Part shown: one piece after another, positions 1 to 12,877 of the stretch
Layout of the letters: each line of letters begins with the position of its first letter
How positions within the stretch are numbered: position 1 is the stretch's first letter
Assembly (NCBI GenBank): GCA_963855995.1
Contig: OY979725.1
Location: 992,001 to 1,056,000 of the forward strand
DNA length: 64,000 bases
Direction of reading: 5' to 3'
DNA from: Muricea muricata
Lineage: Eukaryota; Cnidaria; Anthozoa; Malacalcyonacea; Plexauridae
Program-made: the position numbers and the translations under genes
The notes under the pieces: generated by a model
Seen by the model: only the letters and a program-made list of their open reading frames with translations
Databases searched by the model: none
Told to the model about the DNA's origin: nothing

Positions 1-163
1 TTATAACGCATTAGCAACGTCAAAAAGAAATTATCCAAGTTTCTGCGCCTTGTAAACTCCACGAGTTTTTTTTAGACAGGTGTCCTGCAAACTCCTTTAT
101 TCGGTCCCAGCCGATATTTCTAGTCTTCAATACTGTTATAACACGTAAATTGTGTCCAAACAT

Positions 164-1087
164 TTACGCCGATGAATTCCAACAAAGATTCACCGCAGAG
201 TCCCTAAAAACACTGCTTCGCCAAAACACCAGACAAGGATTGACGAGAGAGTTTGCGTACAGGAGAGTAAAACCGACACGTTGATACAACAGATAACGAT
301 ATTTTTCCATCTTAGCACTTGATAAAGACTCCGCTCGATAAGTGAGAACAGCGATTGCAGGCAAATAAGATATCAACAAGCTTACTATAATAATAAAAGC
401 CGTTAACGCTGATCGGCACATCTTTTGACTTTGCACTGAGCGGGAACTTGATGGCGTTTGCTGAGCCCAAATTGTCTTGCGATGCCGGCAGACAAGCCTG
501 TAAGTCCAAACCCATGTGAGGGTTACTATGAAGAGAGAAATGGTTATAATCAAAAGACCTCCGCCCACAATTATTACCGGCCCGACAACGGCCGCAACGA
601 TTGTTATAAACAAAACCACTACCGAATATGTTCCAACTGCGATTTTCAGGCGAAATTTGGTCATCATTCTCTGACAACGGTACGGGAAAGCCAAGAAGAT
701 AAAACTCTGCAGGCTTAGAATGGTTATCATCTGAATGGATAGGCCAATACAAAAGAACGAAATGAGTATCCGGAGATCCGAAAATAGACAATCTTGCAAT
801 CCGAGGATGGCACTAAGATTCCCAATGATAAACAACGGTTGCACCAATCCGGTAACAATGAGATCGGTAGAAGCAACGAGCAGAAAAATAAAGTTTTGTA
901 TCGTTTGCAATTGTCGATTGTGGAAATACGATATGATGATGAAAATATTGGCAGCTGAACCAAAAATTGAAATAAAAACATTGATGAACAAAATCACGGT
1001 CTCCAATGTGGCAGTTTTTATACTTGCCGTGTGGTAATGACTTATAGCAAAACACATTTCTTCTGAAGATATTAAACCTTTTGCCAT
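164..1087 (-). CDS. Class A (rhodopsin-like) orphan GPCR, single exon
   Basis: A complete intronless 307-residue open frame starts at ATG 1087 and stops at 164-166. Seven hydrophobic segments can be placed at about residues 28-52, 63-88, 103-128, 145-168, 172-196, 224-248 and 268-290. Class A marks are present: Asn in TM1 (GSAANIF), Asp in TM2 (ASTDL), Cys before TM3 (LQDC), Pro in TM6 (ISYLPA) and an NPxxxF variant of NPxxY in TM7 (LVNPCLVF). The DRY motif after TM3 is replaced by FPYRC, so G-protein coupling may differ from the norm. The extracellular N-terminus is short (about 27 residues) with no signal peptide, and the C-tail is very short. The product should be a plasma-membrane receptor; the ligand cannot be read from sequence. 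It is more distant from the GPCRs at 11.9 and 59.3 kb than those are from each other. Confidence 0.85.
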   Translation of the reverse strand: MAKGLISSEEMCFAISHYHTASIKTATLETVILFINVFISIFGSAANIFIIISYFHNRQLQTIQNFIFLLVASTDLIVTGLVQPLFIIGNLSAILGLQDCLFSDLRILISFFCIGLSIQMITILSLQSFIFLAFPYRCQRMMTKFRLKIAVGTYSVVVLFITIVAAVVGPVIIVGGGLLIITISLFIVTLTWVWTYRLVCRHRKTIWAQQTPSSSRSVQSQKMCRSALTAFIIIVSLLISYLPAIAVLTYRAESLSSAKMEKYRYLLYQRVGFTLLYANSLVNPCLVFWRSSVFRDSAVNLCWNSSA

Positions 1088-3899
1088 TATGAAATCTTCA
1101 CGTCACTGTAACACAGTTTGTCAAGTATACAAACTTTAATTGACACGAGATTATCAGCAGGACAAATCTCAAATCACAGTCCCTGTCCTAATTTTTAATC
1201 CATCGTTGAAATGGTTCTTCAGTTATACATGAAAATAAAAGCAGTTGACCAACTTGATTTTTACACCCTTCTCTTTGGATGTCGACGAATGTTTATTAAA
1301 ATTTAACAAAATTTGAAACGACAATAACTGTCAGACATATTTTTAATTGCAATATACATTTCTACATGAATTTAATGTCAAAATCTAATAAACCTTAATT
1401 TACATTACGAATGCTTTTGATGCTCAAAAATTGAAACTTTTTGAAATACATGATTTTCTTGTTTCACATTTCACAATAAAGTGGTCTACTGTTCTAGCAC
1501 GATCTGATGAAGAAAAACTAATTGAACAGCTTGGTACTAGCATCAAATTACTACTTCTTAAACTTAATTAAAATGTCTGCATTTTTTATGTACTGGCAAC
1601 TAATTTATTGTAAAATGATGAAATATCAGGTTTCACTAAAAGTTAATCATTTTTAATGTAGTTGATTATTTTCAGAAAAAATTGTAATTATAATTAGAAA
1701 TTATAATTATACTACTAAGTAAATTAATGCTTCATAACACAGAAGCAGTGGTGGACAGTATTAGAGGTCATCTTTTGAGTGAATTTTCCAGAGCATGGAA
1801 ATAAATCAAGTCTTGCAAACAAGCCAGAAGGTAGCTAAGTAATTTAGCCAAATACCACTACAGTAGCCCCCCCCCCCCAATTTTTTGTTAAATTTTTGGG
1901 TTATAATTCTTTTCTTTGTCATGTAAACTTAAATTTGTTTATTTTGGGATATAATTATGTTCTCTGTCACCTAAAATGGAATACAGAAGTGGATTACAAA
2001 GCATCAGTGGAAAGCAGTTGATTTGGATTTGATGCATGTTGACTTGGTTCAAAAGCAGTTGACTAACTTGACTTCTATGCCCTTCTCTTGGTTCAAGTCA
2101 ACTTGAATTCCACTAGATTGACACAAGTATGCAATCAATATGCATCAAGCCTGCATTAGATCAGATTTGTGAAAGGCAGACTTGATAGCACTTCATATTT
2201 GTAGTCTTGCTAACAATTGTTTCAAAACAACTTTTATCAAGCATGTGGATAAAAAATTTTGACATTCAGCTTGCATCAAGTCTGTCGTCAACTTGCAACA
2301 GACTTGTTATCATCCATCCTGAAGCAAGAGATGCAAACTCATTCGGGATAGGTTGCAGTAGACTTGCACGTTTCTGGCTGAACGAGTACTTTGGGTTCAG
2401 CATTGAACCCTATTTCACCTCAATAGGCCATGTCCTATATACCCTTTCAGAAAATACGAATTTCAACCACTTCAAAGAGCTATTTATTTTCTACTTTTAT
2501 CAGAAACAAATAAAGAGATAGAGCAAATTGTATTCGTCATTATGAATTCAAACCCTCAACAACAAAGCTTTACAAAACAAGACAAATCAACGTCTTGAAA
2601 TTTTCAAAATTCCCGCGCCTTGATTTGCCTTTAATTCGAACATATCTCGAGAACAATTGTGGTCAAGAAGGCCACACATTAATTGTAAAACTAATATGAA
2701 CATAAGCAAAATTCAACACACTTAATAGTTGCTAAAAAAAGCAGTAAACATTAAACAAAACGAAACATAACACACGTGCTGCATATTTCGCTCGAAGGCA
2801 ACATTGCAAAGTACGGCAAGAAATACGCGTTTAAAATCACGCCTGACCTGTAAAATATAATCTTTTGGGCCTCTCATGTATCCTCTTTATAAATACGTTG
2901 TTCTTGTGAATTTCCAACACTTTAAAGCAGATATTTGTGTCATTTTCCCAAAGAAACCATGTTATTCTTTATGCTCCATTTCGAAGTTTTGACATTTGAC
3001 CTCAAACACTAACAAACAACCGAGTCAACACATGACCTCACTGATCTATAATTTTCTATTAGGACACACCTGGAGTGTTCATGTCATGATAGGGAGGATT
3101 TTCACGATGAATTTTCACCAAAAGAAAGATAAAAATTTTACATCTAAACACCTACAATTGTTTTACATCTTCACAGTCGTTTTTCAATGGAAATTCCTGC
3201 TAAAAAGATGCATTTTTCAACCGCGTATTTCCTAGGTCAGGAACAAAGGCTGGCATTTCCTGTCGAAATTTCAAAATTTGGTGCCAAATTTAAAGGTCGC
3301 GCAGAATTAGCGACAGTCCCTGGTTTAAAACGAAAATATAAAAGCAAAAAATTTATCGCCTAATAAATTATTTTGCCGCCAAAAAATGGCGCTTCTATAA
3401 ACCATTTAGTATAGCTATGGTATATATCATTTTGGTATATGGTATATCCTGTTTCTTTGTATATAATATGATAGCAGGTTTGTAAATAGCTTATTCTGGT
3501 TTGACAATGACTTTGAAATAGAGTCGAAATATCGCCGCAAAATTGTTGTCTTGTTTTTAAAAGCTCGAATCTTGAGTTTACAAGATGTTGTTTTTCGGAG
3601 TATGTTTTTACTTATATCATTTTTGTTTTTATATTATTATTTTAAAATTAGTCTGAGAAGAGCAAATGACTGATCCACGAAACAAAAATTAGAATTGATA
3701 AATCATTAGTTAATATAATAGGCTGATTTTAAAAAATGTAATTAAAGAAAGTGAAGAAATAATTAAATAACGAAGGATCCCATGACAACTAATCAATATA
3801 TATATATTCATGAATACAGCGTTGATGAAAGAGACGCACAAGACCAACTGCACTTATCTTTCGAGGAGAGTATTTTCACTATTTTGCACGCGAGCGCGA
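1088..3899. other. Intergenic, no supported gene
   Basis: AT-rich sequence. A C-rich run lies near 1866-1879. A passage near 1225-1270 (an AAAAGCAGTTGACC word followed by CCCTTCTCTTGG-like words) recurs in diverged form near 2048-2095, and 2000-2340 is full of short CAAGTC/AACTTG words, suggesting an old degraded repeat. Open frames here have no recognisable domain or splice context and were not called. Confidence 0.5.
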
Positions 3900-4112
3900 A
3901 TGGGTGAACAATCAATCATGTCTCTTTTATGGTATCGTCGGGTGTTCATGATTTTGTCTTTGCTTATACATTGCTCACATTCGCCAGATGTTTCTCCAAA
4001 GTTCACCAACAATTCGCAACGTGCTAATATCACATGCACTAACAGCGTCGAAAGCACTTCCATCAAAGACAACCGATCCAGTTTGTGCAAGAATAGTTTG
4101 CCCACAGGACAA
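3900..4112 (+). CDS. Candidate alternative first exon (signal peptide) of the GPCR at 11894-12877
   Basis: From ATG 3900 (or the in-frame ATGs at 3918 or 3810) the frame encodes a basic stretch, then a hydrophobic core (FMILSLLIHCSHS) typical of a signal peptide, then about 45 polar residues with N-glycosylation sequons (NNS, NIT). It ends in a phase-0 donor, CAA|GTAAGT, at 4112/4113, and reading through the donor stops five codons later. The downstream exon at 11894 begins in phase 0, so splicing would give a receptor of about 398 residues with a 71-codon leader exon. Alternating AT sequence just upstream (3798-3808) could be a promoter element. It could instead be the orphaned first exon of a lost neighbour. 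No transcript evidence. Confidence 0.4.
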
Positions 4113-7100
4113 GTAAGTTGTATTCCTTGATACATTAATTTTAGGCTTTGATTGTTCATGCTCTAAACCATTTGTGAGTGCATATGTTTGGCTAAATATC
4201 ATTCAACGAGAGCATAAACTGTATTAATGCTATGCAAACATACTATGCAATTAAACTGGTTTTTAATACTTTGAAAATCCGCTGAGAAAATCTAGGGGAA
4301 GAAATGCGGAAACGATTAAAGTACATTGAACATTTCTCGACAACTGCGATTTCATCCAAACAGAAATCGGGAAAATTCTCAGAAAATATCGGTTCATGAT
4401 GCATGAGCAAACATAGCGTACAAAAATCTAAAAGTTATTGAAAAACCTATTATCCAGTTTTGTTCTCTAGACAGTAATACGGTTTAGCAGAACGACTGGG
4501 CCGATAAGGATCATATATGATAATTAGTTTAATTAAGCCTCGAACACATGGGGCATGGAATTTATCGCAAAACGGACTATCTTTGATGGTGTTAGCTTAT
4601 CTACGCTTTCGGAAAAGTCAAATAACAAAATAATTAAAAGTTGGGGGGAATCGGTGATATAATTTTCGTTTTGACAGCTGTTCTTAACATATCTTGTATA
4701 GTATCAGTTGAGTCAATAACGAAAATGCCGAAAAATATCCTTAAAAGTTTGATATAGTTTCCTTTATCAGATAAAAAATCATCAGATGTCTCCGGCATGC
4801 ACGTATATACAGACCTGACTCTAAAACAGTAAGGTCTATTAACTAAGACTTGTTTTGGCCGAAAGAGGATTAAGGCTAGATTAAGGTCTGTGCACAGGCT
4901 AATATATACTATTATTTAGTAGAATCATACTAGTCATACTATTGCAAATGCTGTAATTTGATTGGTTACTCTACGTGCTATCTATTCCTCGATATATAGC
5001 GAGTAGCGAAACAATCATCTTCCTATAGAGATTTCTTTTAAAAAAATTGCTTAAAAATCAATTTTTTTGTTGAATATTCCATGTTTGACCTCTGATTCTA
5101 CTAAAACAATTAGATTACTCGCTCTCGATTTTTATGCGGTGATAGTTGATTCGGGCTTCACCTTTATCAACTATCACCGCGTAGAAATCTCGAGCTCGTA
5201 ATCTAATTGTTAAATAGACTTTTAGACACGAATAGGATTTTTTCTCTGAATAACAATACGTGATCTTTTAACCTTTTTCTTTTTTCTGCGCATGCTCAAC
5301 AGTACGTGTCGGTATACGATACGGCTGAGGTGGAAAAAAGCTTTTAAAGTCTAACAAGTTTTTCAAGTTCGAGCTTGTTCATCTTGAATGTTTCTATATA
5401 CATATCAGATAAGTTTTGTTCATAAATTCTCTTCGGAAAACAAAATATAAATCATTTTTAGGTGTTCTTATATTATATGCATCATCCGTATGCTTTCCAT
5501 CAGTTGACTTAACTCATAAACACACTTATGAAAATAATATAAACATGACGTCGATCCAAATGAAATGTCAGAGAGAAACGATGAACTGCCTGGCTCATTA
5601 AATATATAGTATATTGTCAATACATTATAACGCGCGAGTTGATAAGTTAGATGGATATGCATGATAACTACCTAATATATTGAAACACTCAAATACAGCT
5701 GAAAAATGCATGTCTTTTTAAAACAGCCAAGTTAAAATATAACTTCGTTTGTTGTGGTGCGGCATATAGTTGTTTAATAATGCTTGCCTATATCCAGCTG
5801 AACTGGTCATATCGTTTTTAGCCATTCTAGGCAAGAGTTACTAGCTGTTACTGGTTTGATGTTTTTGAATTATTTATGTCTCTAATTAGTGAATTGTTAA
5901 CATTCGAAGCATGTGTTTACATAAACTGAGCGACGAGATCGCGAAGATTTCTTTATTGCTAATATATATAGCAGCTGCCTTCATTTAAAAAAAGCTTTTT
6001 ATTTCGGTCGTTTTTGTTTGAGAGCCATGTTCGTCCAATACATACATATTGGATTTCTCATTACAAAAGATACCATTTAATCCTCAGTTGAGATTCAACC
6101 CCGCCCAATTTAGTTTATGTATAGCTGTAAAGTTCAGCTCGTGTCTCTTCATTTCATAAATTCATGGAGGAAATTAAACTTATATTGATCTAGACAAGAT
6201 TTATGATATCTGTTGATAGGCCTTCAAGCAGATGTTCATATTCCCAAAAGACTTAATATTTCTTGAATTTTTGTCTGTTCGCAGTTAACTAAATCTTAAG
6301 TTAAGTTGACCTAAGTTTTCACACTTGCTTGTATAGGGCATCAAAACTGCGTATCAAGTTCGTAGTAAACAGATGAGAACATCCTTGCAGCCGTTTTGAA
6401 CAGATTTATATTAAATCCTTGTCACATTTCACAATGCTTACTGCAGTACAATTTTAATGCACAGTGAGTCAGTGACATGAGGAAACTATCTTTTACTCAT
6501 CTCTTAAAAACGTGCATTGAAATGTCAGCAATAAAGCATAATGCCCATCGCAACTTTATCGAAATTGCTTTGGCAAGTTGCAATAAAAAATGCCTCGTAA
6601 GTCGTAACGGATTCCTCAATAAGTTTACGTGATTAACTGATATAAATCTCGGTATAATTTTGCGGAAACAACTAGGCTTTCGATCCGTAAGATCGGGCTT
6701 GATCAGTGCTTATTATACATTCAGGTGATGAAGATCCGAGTTTTACACGAATCGAAATGTTGATGAAGACCCGGGCTTATCGAAAATTTTGCGAGAGTAA
6801 ATTTAGGTCATCGTTATATTTCCACAAAATTATACTGAGATGTGCCTTGTGTAACATGGGCTATGATCCCTTGCATGTTCTTTTTACATAGGATCCATTT
6901 AATGCCTGCAGTAAGTTTATTATCTGACGCATTCAGTTTATGTATTTGTGTGCATGAACCCTTTCCCCGCCTGATCAGATGAGCATAATTATTACCCACT
7001 GTTTGGCTCTCAAACCCAAACTATTATCGATCATCGAACCACACGTAATTTCTTACAAAGTACATTGAGTTCCTCCAGATTTTAAGATACACTAATTCTC

Positions 7101-7530
7101 GACACTCATATAATTTCTCCCAACATCTGTCAAATACATTTTTAGGATGTAGAAATTGCCGCTGACAGCGCCCATTTTGCATGTACACATGTACATTTTA
7201 TTTTGCTTTCCACCTTTCATTTTGGTTCATTAAGCTTAATCGACCACATATTACAGTGCACTTTCAAAAGTAATTTTTTAACTGTTACTAATCAATGTTA
7301 TTGTCAAAACTCTTTCCGTAGACGACGGTGGGCCAATAGTCCAACGCGAATGTATTCAAATAATAGATCACCGTCGTCAATTGACACTTGATTGCAATTA
7401 CACATAGTGACATTTCATCTAGATAAAACCACTTTGTATGTAGAATATGACAAGGTTTACTCTGGCGCATTTTGCTGATAACCACAGCGGAGTGAGGAAC
7501 GTTTTACGAAGGTTCCTGCGAGGGTGAAAT
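4113..7530. other. Non-coding, one foldback element, otherwise unassigned
   Basis: Intergenic or intronic, depending on whether the 3900 exon is used. It holds the hairpin at 5105-5211 and, near 6660-6840, words (GGCTTTCGATCCG, CACAAAATTATAC) that look like a decayed relative of the foldback element at 14800-14956. I see no other supported gene. Confidence 0.4.
5105..5211. repeat. Foldback/MITE-like inverted repeat
   Basis: Arms of about 45 nt pair with few mismatches. The left arm begins AACAATTAGATTAC and ends GATAGTTGAT; the right arm begins ATCAACTATC and ends GTAATCTAATTGTT. The loop is about 15 nt. Probably a miniature DNA element; no clear target-site duplication. Confidence 0.6.
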
Positions 7531-10500
7531 ATGAATCCATGGTGGAAATTTAGTCATGGCACATTTGTGCGCTGTAGTTACTTGTGTTTCACACTGCTAG
7601 TTAGTTTTCCTGTGTGTTTACAAGAGAGCGAAGCGAAATCAATTCATGCTTCGAACAGCTCCTATTCAGCAACGAAGGTAAATGGGTATATCAGTCATTA
7701 CTCGCTAATCATTGCTTTGTTAATGTGAAACATTTGTGAACCTTGTATATGTAAAACATGTCAACATGATCCTATTTACTCTGCCATCTGAAAGAACTAC
7801 TTGCCATATGGATAGCAAAGTATGTTTCCATGGCGCTAATGTAGCTTTTCACTGCGTTATCGCTTGATCATTCGTTTGTGAACACGTTTTTCTTACCATA
7901 TACGAAATGACGTATTTCGGCTTCGTTTTTATAGGAAAAATAACTAGCATTATGTGAAAGCTGACAACAAAACTATGCACAGACTAAAACAATTAACGAT
8001 TGGACTGATTTTCCAAGTTCTTGATTTTAATTCGAAAGCATGTTTTCATACTAGTGCCCACGATCTTAGCGATATTTTAGAGTTTCAGATTTTAAAGCAT
8101 CAAAACTTTGAAGCGTATTGATAATCAAGGTATCCATGATTAAATCCTGTACGTACAATTCTTATGAGCTTCCTCGTACTGTAATCACCTTTGTTGACAG
8201 CGTAAGAGGATAGAAGTACTGAAGAAAAAAAACCCGTGTAGGCAAGAGCCCAGAGTAAAGTTTGACATTGCCAACATACAGAAATGTATTTGTAAAAGGT
8301 GTAAGATGATGTATCGAGCCAAAGTTGAACTGTCGCTCAATAGAGACCTTTAGCATTGCGTTTTTGCGGGGTACCGCAAACGTCTAACTGCAGTTTCGCG
8401 TTTGACGTTTTCCGTCAAAGTTGCGACATTTTAGCAAAGCGTTTTTTTTTCAAAACGTGTAGCGGAATTTTGGTCAATAAACATGGCGGCAGCAAGAAGG
8501 TATTGTTTATATTGTTTTACTTTTTTTATTTGCAACGCTTATTGTTGTGTTGAATTTTGAGAACAGCCGCCATATTGAATTTCATTCATGGTAAGTGATG
8601 CTCGATGTTTATCATAGTTTTAAACTAAACAGCAATATTTACAACACCAAATTATATTGCAAGTGAAAGAACACACTTTCTTCTGCATACCAACAACAGA
8701 TATACGCGAGAAAAACCAATACTCAGGCAAACAAAAGCTGAGGTAAACGACTTACCTGAAATCCTATACTTTGCCGTCGAAAACGCCAGAAATTTACGTC
8801 AAACCATAGTTAATAGAGTAGATGGTTTGGAAACTCATTAGAATAACAATATTACTCATTATCTGTTGGTCAACGTTTATTCAAAAATATGGTTCTTCAT
8901 CGTCACGTGTGTATTGTTTTTTTGCCAAATCCACCAATAGGAGTTCTTAAATTACCCTATTGTTCAAGTCGCGGATGGCTAAATTTCCTAAAACGTTTCT
9001 ATTGGTTAGTTAGGTGAAAATACAATACGCACGTGACGACGAAAGACCTTATTCCTGCATAAACCAGAACAAAAACATAGATAATGACTTATATTGTAGT
9101 TCTAATGAGTTTCCAAACCATCTAGCTCTATTAACTATAGTCAAACGCGACGCCAAGGACTGGTCACGTGATTTCTTGAGGTTCGCGGTTTAACGTCTAA
9201 CGCCAAACCGCTAATAATCACGTGATCTATTTCCCGCCGTTTTTGTTGTCGTTTTGCTTCACGTTTTGAACGGCTGGATACGCTTCTAGAGGTAAGCCGA
9301 TTACTTCAAGATATTATGGAAAAATAATGAGCTATTGCACGTTTTCTTAGTATATTAATAACAAGGAATACTTATTGCTCTGTTATTAAGGTATTGTTGA
9401 CTTCTGAGGCAAAAAATGTAATATTTTGAGCATTTTAATTGTTGCCTTTACATATTAATCTACAGTTTGCGCTAAACATCAGTCTGGAGTGCTTTTTCAC
9501 TTTCACGTCAAACTGCTAACCTCTAACTGCGGTTTGGGGTTTGAAGTTTAAAAACCGAACGTCAATCTGTAACTCTCTAATATAAGCAGGTGAACCTCTA
9601 GATACCAGATGTACCTCTATAAGCAACGAAAAAGGTTTTGGAAATGAATGTGTCATCATTGTATTCGAACCCCATACAATTACATACTGGCACCTAGTCT
9701 GTGTACGAGTTTATTATATGTGGTATTCTTGACTGTGTTTTATGATGAGGCTTTGAAAGCTATGTGTCATTTATTTCCCATAATTGTGCCAACATTATTA
9801 CGTGCACATGCAGACCTATTACGAAGTGTGCAACACATCTGTTTAAAAAATTCTCAAAATATTTTGCAGATATACAGAAGAAATGATTTGTTGAGATCAG
9901 AGACTCAGAGTTAGTCCGAGTCATGCTCTTTGACTTTAACCACCAATTTGTATTTCTGTTTGATCTGCACCGTTATCTAACCTTATCTGGGAATATATGC
10001 TCAATATAAGTTCTGCTTCTGATTTCAAATTAAAAACACACTAATCATTGATGACCACGAACCCAGTTAGAGGTAAAAAGGCATTCATGACCGATATGAA
10101 CACTGTACATTCATTACAGCAATAAAGTCTTTGTCGGCTATGCGCTGATCGAGCTTCACCTCAACTATAGATCTATAGATCTGATTGTTTTTCACTATAA
10201 TGTAAATATTTTTGTAAATTTATAAGAGGGGTGCCTCGCATGGGCTTTTTTTGTCCCGTTTTGCACTTTTCCTTTTGGGAAATAATCACTAATTGTTATT
10301 GTTGATATTCCCAATAAAGTTATATATAGATATATCGTCAAAAACTCAAGCTAAGTTCAGATAGCTGAGTTTACACAACAAAAATAGCTATCGATGGTTC
10401 GCCATTGACATTGTAGCTTTGGACTTTGGTTGCACCACTTTTTTGGCTGTTTAATCATGAATTTGACCGAGATTGAGACTGGTTTCCTGTCAATCTGCTT

Positions 10501-12877
10501 ATAGTCAATCTGAGCGTCTTTCAAGGCTTTGAAAGGAAGAAGAGTAGACGAAATATGGGGGTACGAGGCTAAATTGTGCAAGGAAGTAAGAGAATACTGT
10601 AAAGAGAAGTACGAGAACTGGCACTCTCCCTGGGAGACCTCTCAATCTCGTTCGTGCGAAACATGATAACTGCACTTTAAATGATTATTGATTAACTATG
10701 CACAATGCATCCATGCGTCCGTGTAAGTCAAGATTGGTAGATTACCAGATCTAGGCCAAATTTTTAACAATGCATTTTTGGTATTTCGCTTCTAAAATAA
10801 AAACCTCAAATGGTACAAATGACGGTTTGGCCTATTTACCCAGATAATCTACCATTATCCCGAACGGATGTTTACTATTTCACAGCCTTACATTCCTGTC
10901 TGTCAGTTGATGATCCATGAACTTGGAAAAGTGTCTTCCTAAACTGCAATGTCGATAAAAGTCTCTCTCAACCACCAAACTGCTGCTAATAATACAATAC
11001 TTTAGCTGTCTGAATTTTCTAATCACGATTTATTTTCTAAGCTAATTTTTCTAGACTGTTGTGGCATCTCTGCTTCTTTGTATTTTAAATATTTTGTTTT
11101 GTGGATGTATGCTGTAAGAAGCGAAGCTAAAAAATAAAGAAGTTAAGAGCCACAGGCAGCAATTTTCGTGGTTTCGAAAATGGTGGCAGCCATTAGAAAT
11201 AAACTGAAAAACGTAAACAACATTGTATTGTTCGTTGATCATTCCTCTAATTGAAAACGCAAGGAAAATATAAGCAATTGCGCCCACAATTTCGTGCGTA
11301 ATCACGCTCAAAAATATTAAAATATAAGTCGTGACAAAATCTACACGACAAACATGGACACTTAACAAGAACAAGCAGTCGTCTTTTTAATGAAAAGCGG
11401 GCACTTTAATTAAAAGCAATTAATGATCCATAGGGAACTTCGGATATTAATATACAGACTTGCGGATGAAAATCTCGTAAAAAAACGGATCGCGCCAACG
11501 CTATATGTCTGGGTTTCAAATTTTTAATTCATATCCGCAAGTTTGTAATGGATTGGGATAAATGTATTGTAATCCTATGGTTTTTATTCCCATGTAACTT
11601 CTTTGCCATCGACTGTAACACGTTCACAATTGCATGCAACAAGTTTGCTGCCTGTTTGCTTGACAACCGGCTTGTAACAAGATTGTAACCGGTTTGCAAC
11701 AAGTTTGAAGTAAAACTGTAACAAGCTTCTAGCCAGTTTGTAACAAGTTTCTAACTAGTTTATGACAAGCTTGTAACCTGTTTGATGCAAGCTTCTCGCA
11801 ATTACCTGATTGTAACTCAGTTTACAACAGGTTTGAAACCAGTATACAAGCTTGTAACCAGTTGGTAACACGCAAGCTTTTTTTATATTTTAGGCTGCAA
11901 ATAACCATTCTAAACAAGAGGAGGGTCGTGCCTCTCGCATCGCATCGATGGCGGTTGCTATTATTGGTGTTTTCTGCAACATGATTCTCGTTGCTGTAAT
12001 TATTGTTGATCCTCTACATCTCCTTCGCAAAGGAGCTTGGTGTACCATTCTCAACCTGTCAATCGCCGATCTTACCGCCGCCGCTTCAAATTTCCTGGAA
12101 ATCAGCTTGCAAACAGAGTTTCCACCACCGAACTTAATAGCCTTGTCGATTGTACGATTCTTTTGGATGTTCGGGGCGGGTGGTTCGTTTATGATGCTAA
12201 CATTTCTAACGGTACAAATCTACCTCATCGCAAAATACCCAATACGTAGCAAGCTTTTCTTGTCGGGAAAGAAAATCGCGTTATCCTGCACCGTAATATG
12301 GATCCTAGCTATCATGTTAGGCCTGAGTAACATCGTATATGCATTTCATTTCTTCAGTTTTCAACAAATTATGAAAATTTATATTGTGCAAATTGCTTTC
12401 TTGGAATTGGCTGTTCTCATCCAAGTGACCTTAAAAGTTTTTATCATTTATGAAATCCTGAAAAGCAGACGGGAAACAGAAGTGCTAGTGAGCGCCGAAC
12501 AGAGCACCAAGCACAAGGAAATAGCCAAAACAATCGTGATACTCAATGTAATACTCATCGTAACAGCTTTCCCGTACTTTGTTGCCAAACAAATAGAGTA
12601 CCTATTTAAATTGGAAGTGATACGCGGTGATGCGTTGGCCAGACTGTTCTCAAACTACTACCAGTCAATTGCGCTGCTAAATTTCGCACTCAACCCCATT
12701 CTTTACTCTCTGCGTCTCTCGGACTATCGTCGCAGCCTGATCGCACTGTTTTGCAGCTGCCCACCAAAATGCGGTGCTTTCAAACGTTTATCGCGTGCGA
12801 GAGCAGGGACGCATCTCAGTCTCAGGTCTGTCACGTTTCTTCGTGCTACAACAATACAGGAATCAACAAGACTATAA
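7531..12877 (+). CDS. Class A orphan GPCR with signal peptide, two-exon model
   Basis: Exon 1 (7531-7677, 49 codons) encodes a hydrophobic signal sequence (YLCFTLLVSFPVC) and a sequon-bearing linker, ending AAG|GTAAAT in phase 0. Exon 2 begins after TTTTAG at 11894 in phase 0 and runs to the stop at 12877; the joined protein is about 376 residues. Exon 2 carries all seven helices, with TM1 GVFCNMIL, TM2 SIADL, TM6 TAFPYFV and TM7 NPILY. The DRY position reads AKYP. The C-tail is Arg/Ser/Thr-rich with a CSCPPKC cluster that could be palmitoylated. It shares IADL, a [AT][KR]YP box and TAFPYFV..Q with the GPCR at 59328, so they are paralogues. If only the ATG at 11948 were used, the N-terminus would be almost absent, which favours the spliced model. 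The intron (4.2 kb) contains MITEs and a minisatellite. Ligand unknown. Confidence 0.75.
8803..9142. repeat. Foldback MITE with CACGTG-bearing arms
   Basis: The terminal inverted repeat of about 45-50 nt includes ATAGTTAATAGAG, GATGGTTTGG and AAACTCATTAGAA on the left, and their complements (TTCTAATGAGTTT, CCAAACCATC, CTCTATTAACTAT) on the right. The subterminal parts also pair (CGTCACGTGTGTATTG near 8900, CAATACGCACGTGACG near 9023). No open frame; non-autonomous. Confidence 0.6.
11615..11878. repeat. Minisatellite of TTGTAAC/AAGTTTG words
   Basis: Degenerate tandem units of about 20-25 nt are built from alternating TTGTAACAAG and TTGTAACCAGTTTG words. The tract ends about 15 nt before the GPCR exon 2 acceptor. 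Confidence 0.6.

Larger units (their letters stand above)
7678..11893. other. Putative 4.2-kb intron with mobile-element debris
   Basis: The sequence lies between the phase-0 donor at 7678 and the acceptor at 11893. The 8340-9580 stretch is a nested set of decayed DNA elements: related words around GTCTAACTGCAGTTT, CGCGGTTTAACG and CTGCGGTTTGGG recur near 8380, 9185 and 9525, enclosing the foldback element at 8803-9142. A minisatellite precedes the acceptor. No gene supported. Confidence 0.4.

Noticed and set aside
9648-9914. 88-codon plus-strand frame in the GPCR intron
   Set aside because: Starts at a non-ATG codon, no recognised domain, no splice signal at its edges.
11051-11374. Minus-strand frame rich in hydrophobic residues, possible GPCR fragment
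   Set aside because: No class A motif (NPxxY, TM2 Asp, DRY-like) can be aligned; composition alone explains it, and it lies in the intron of another GPCR.
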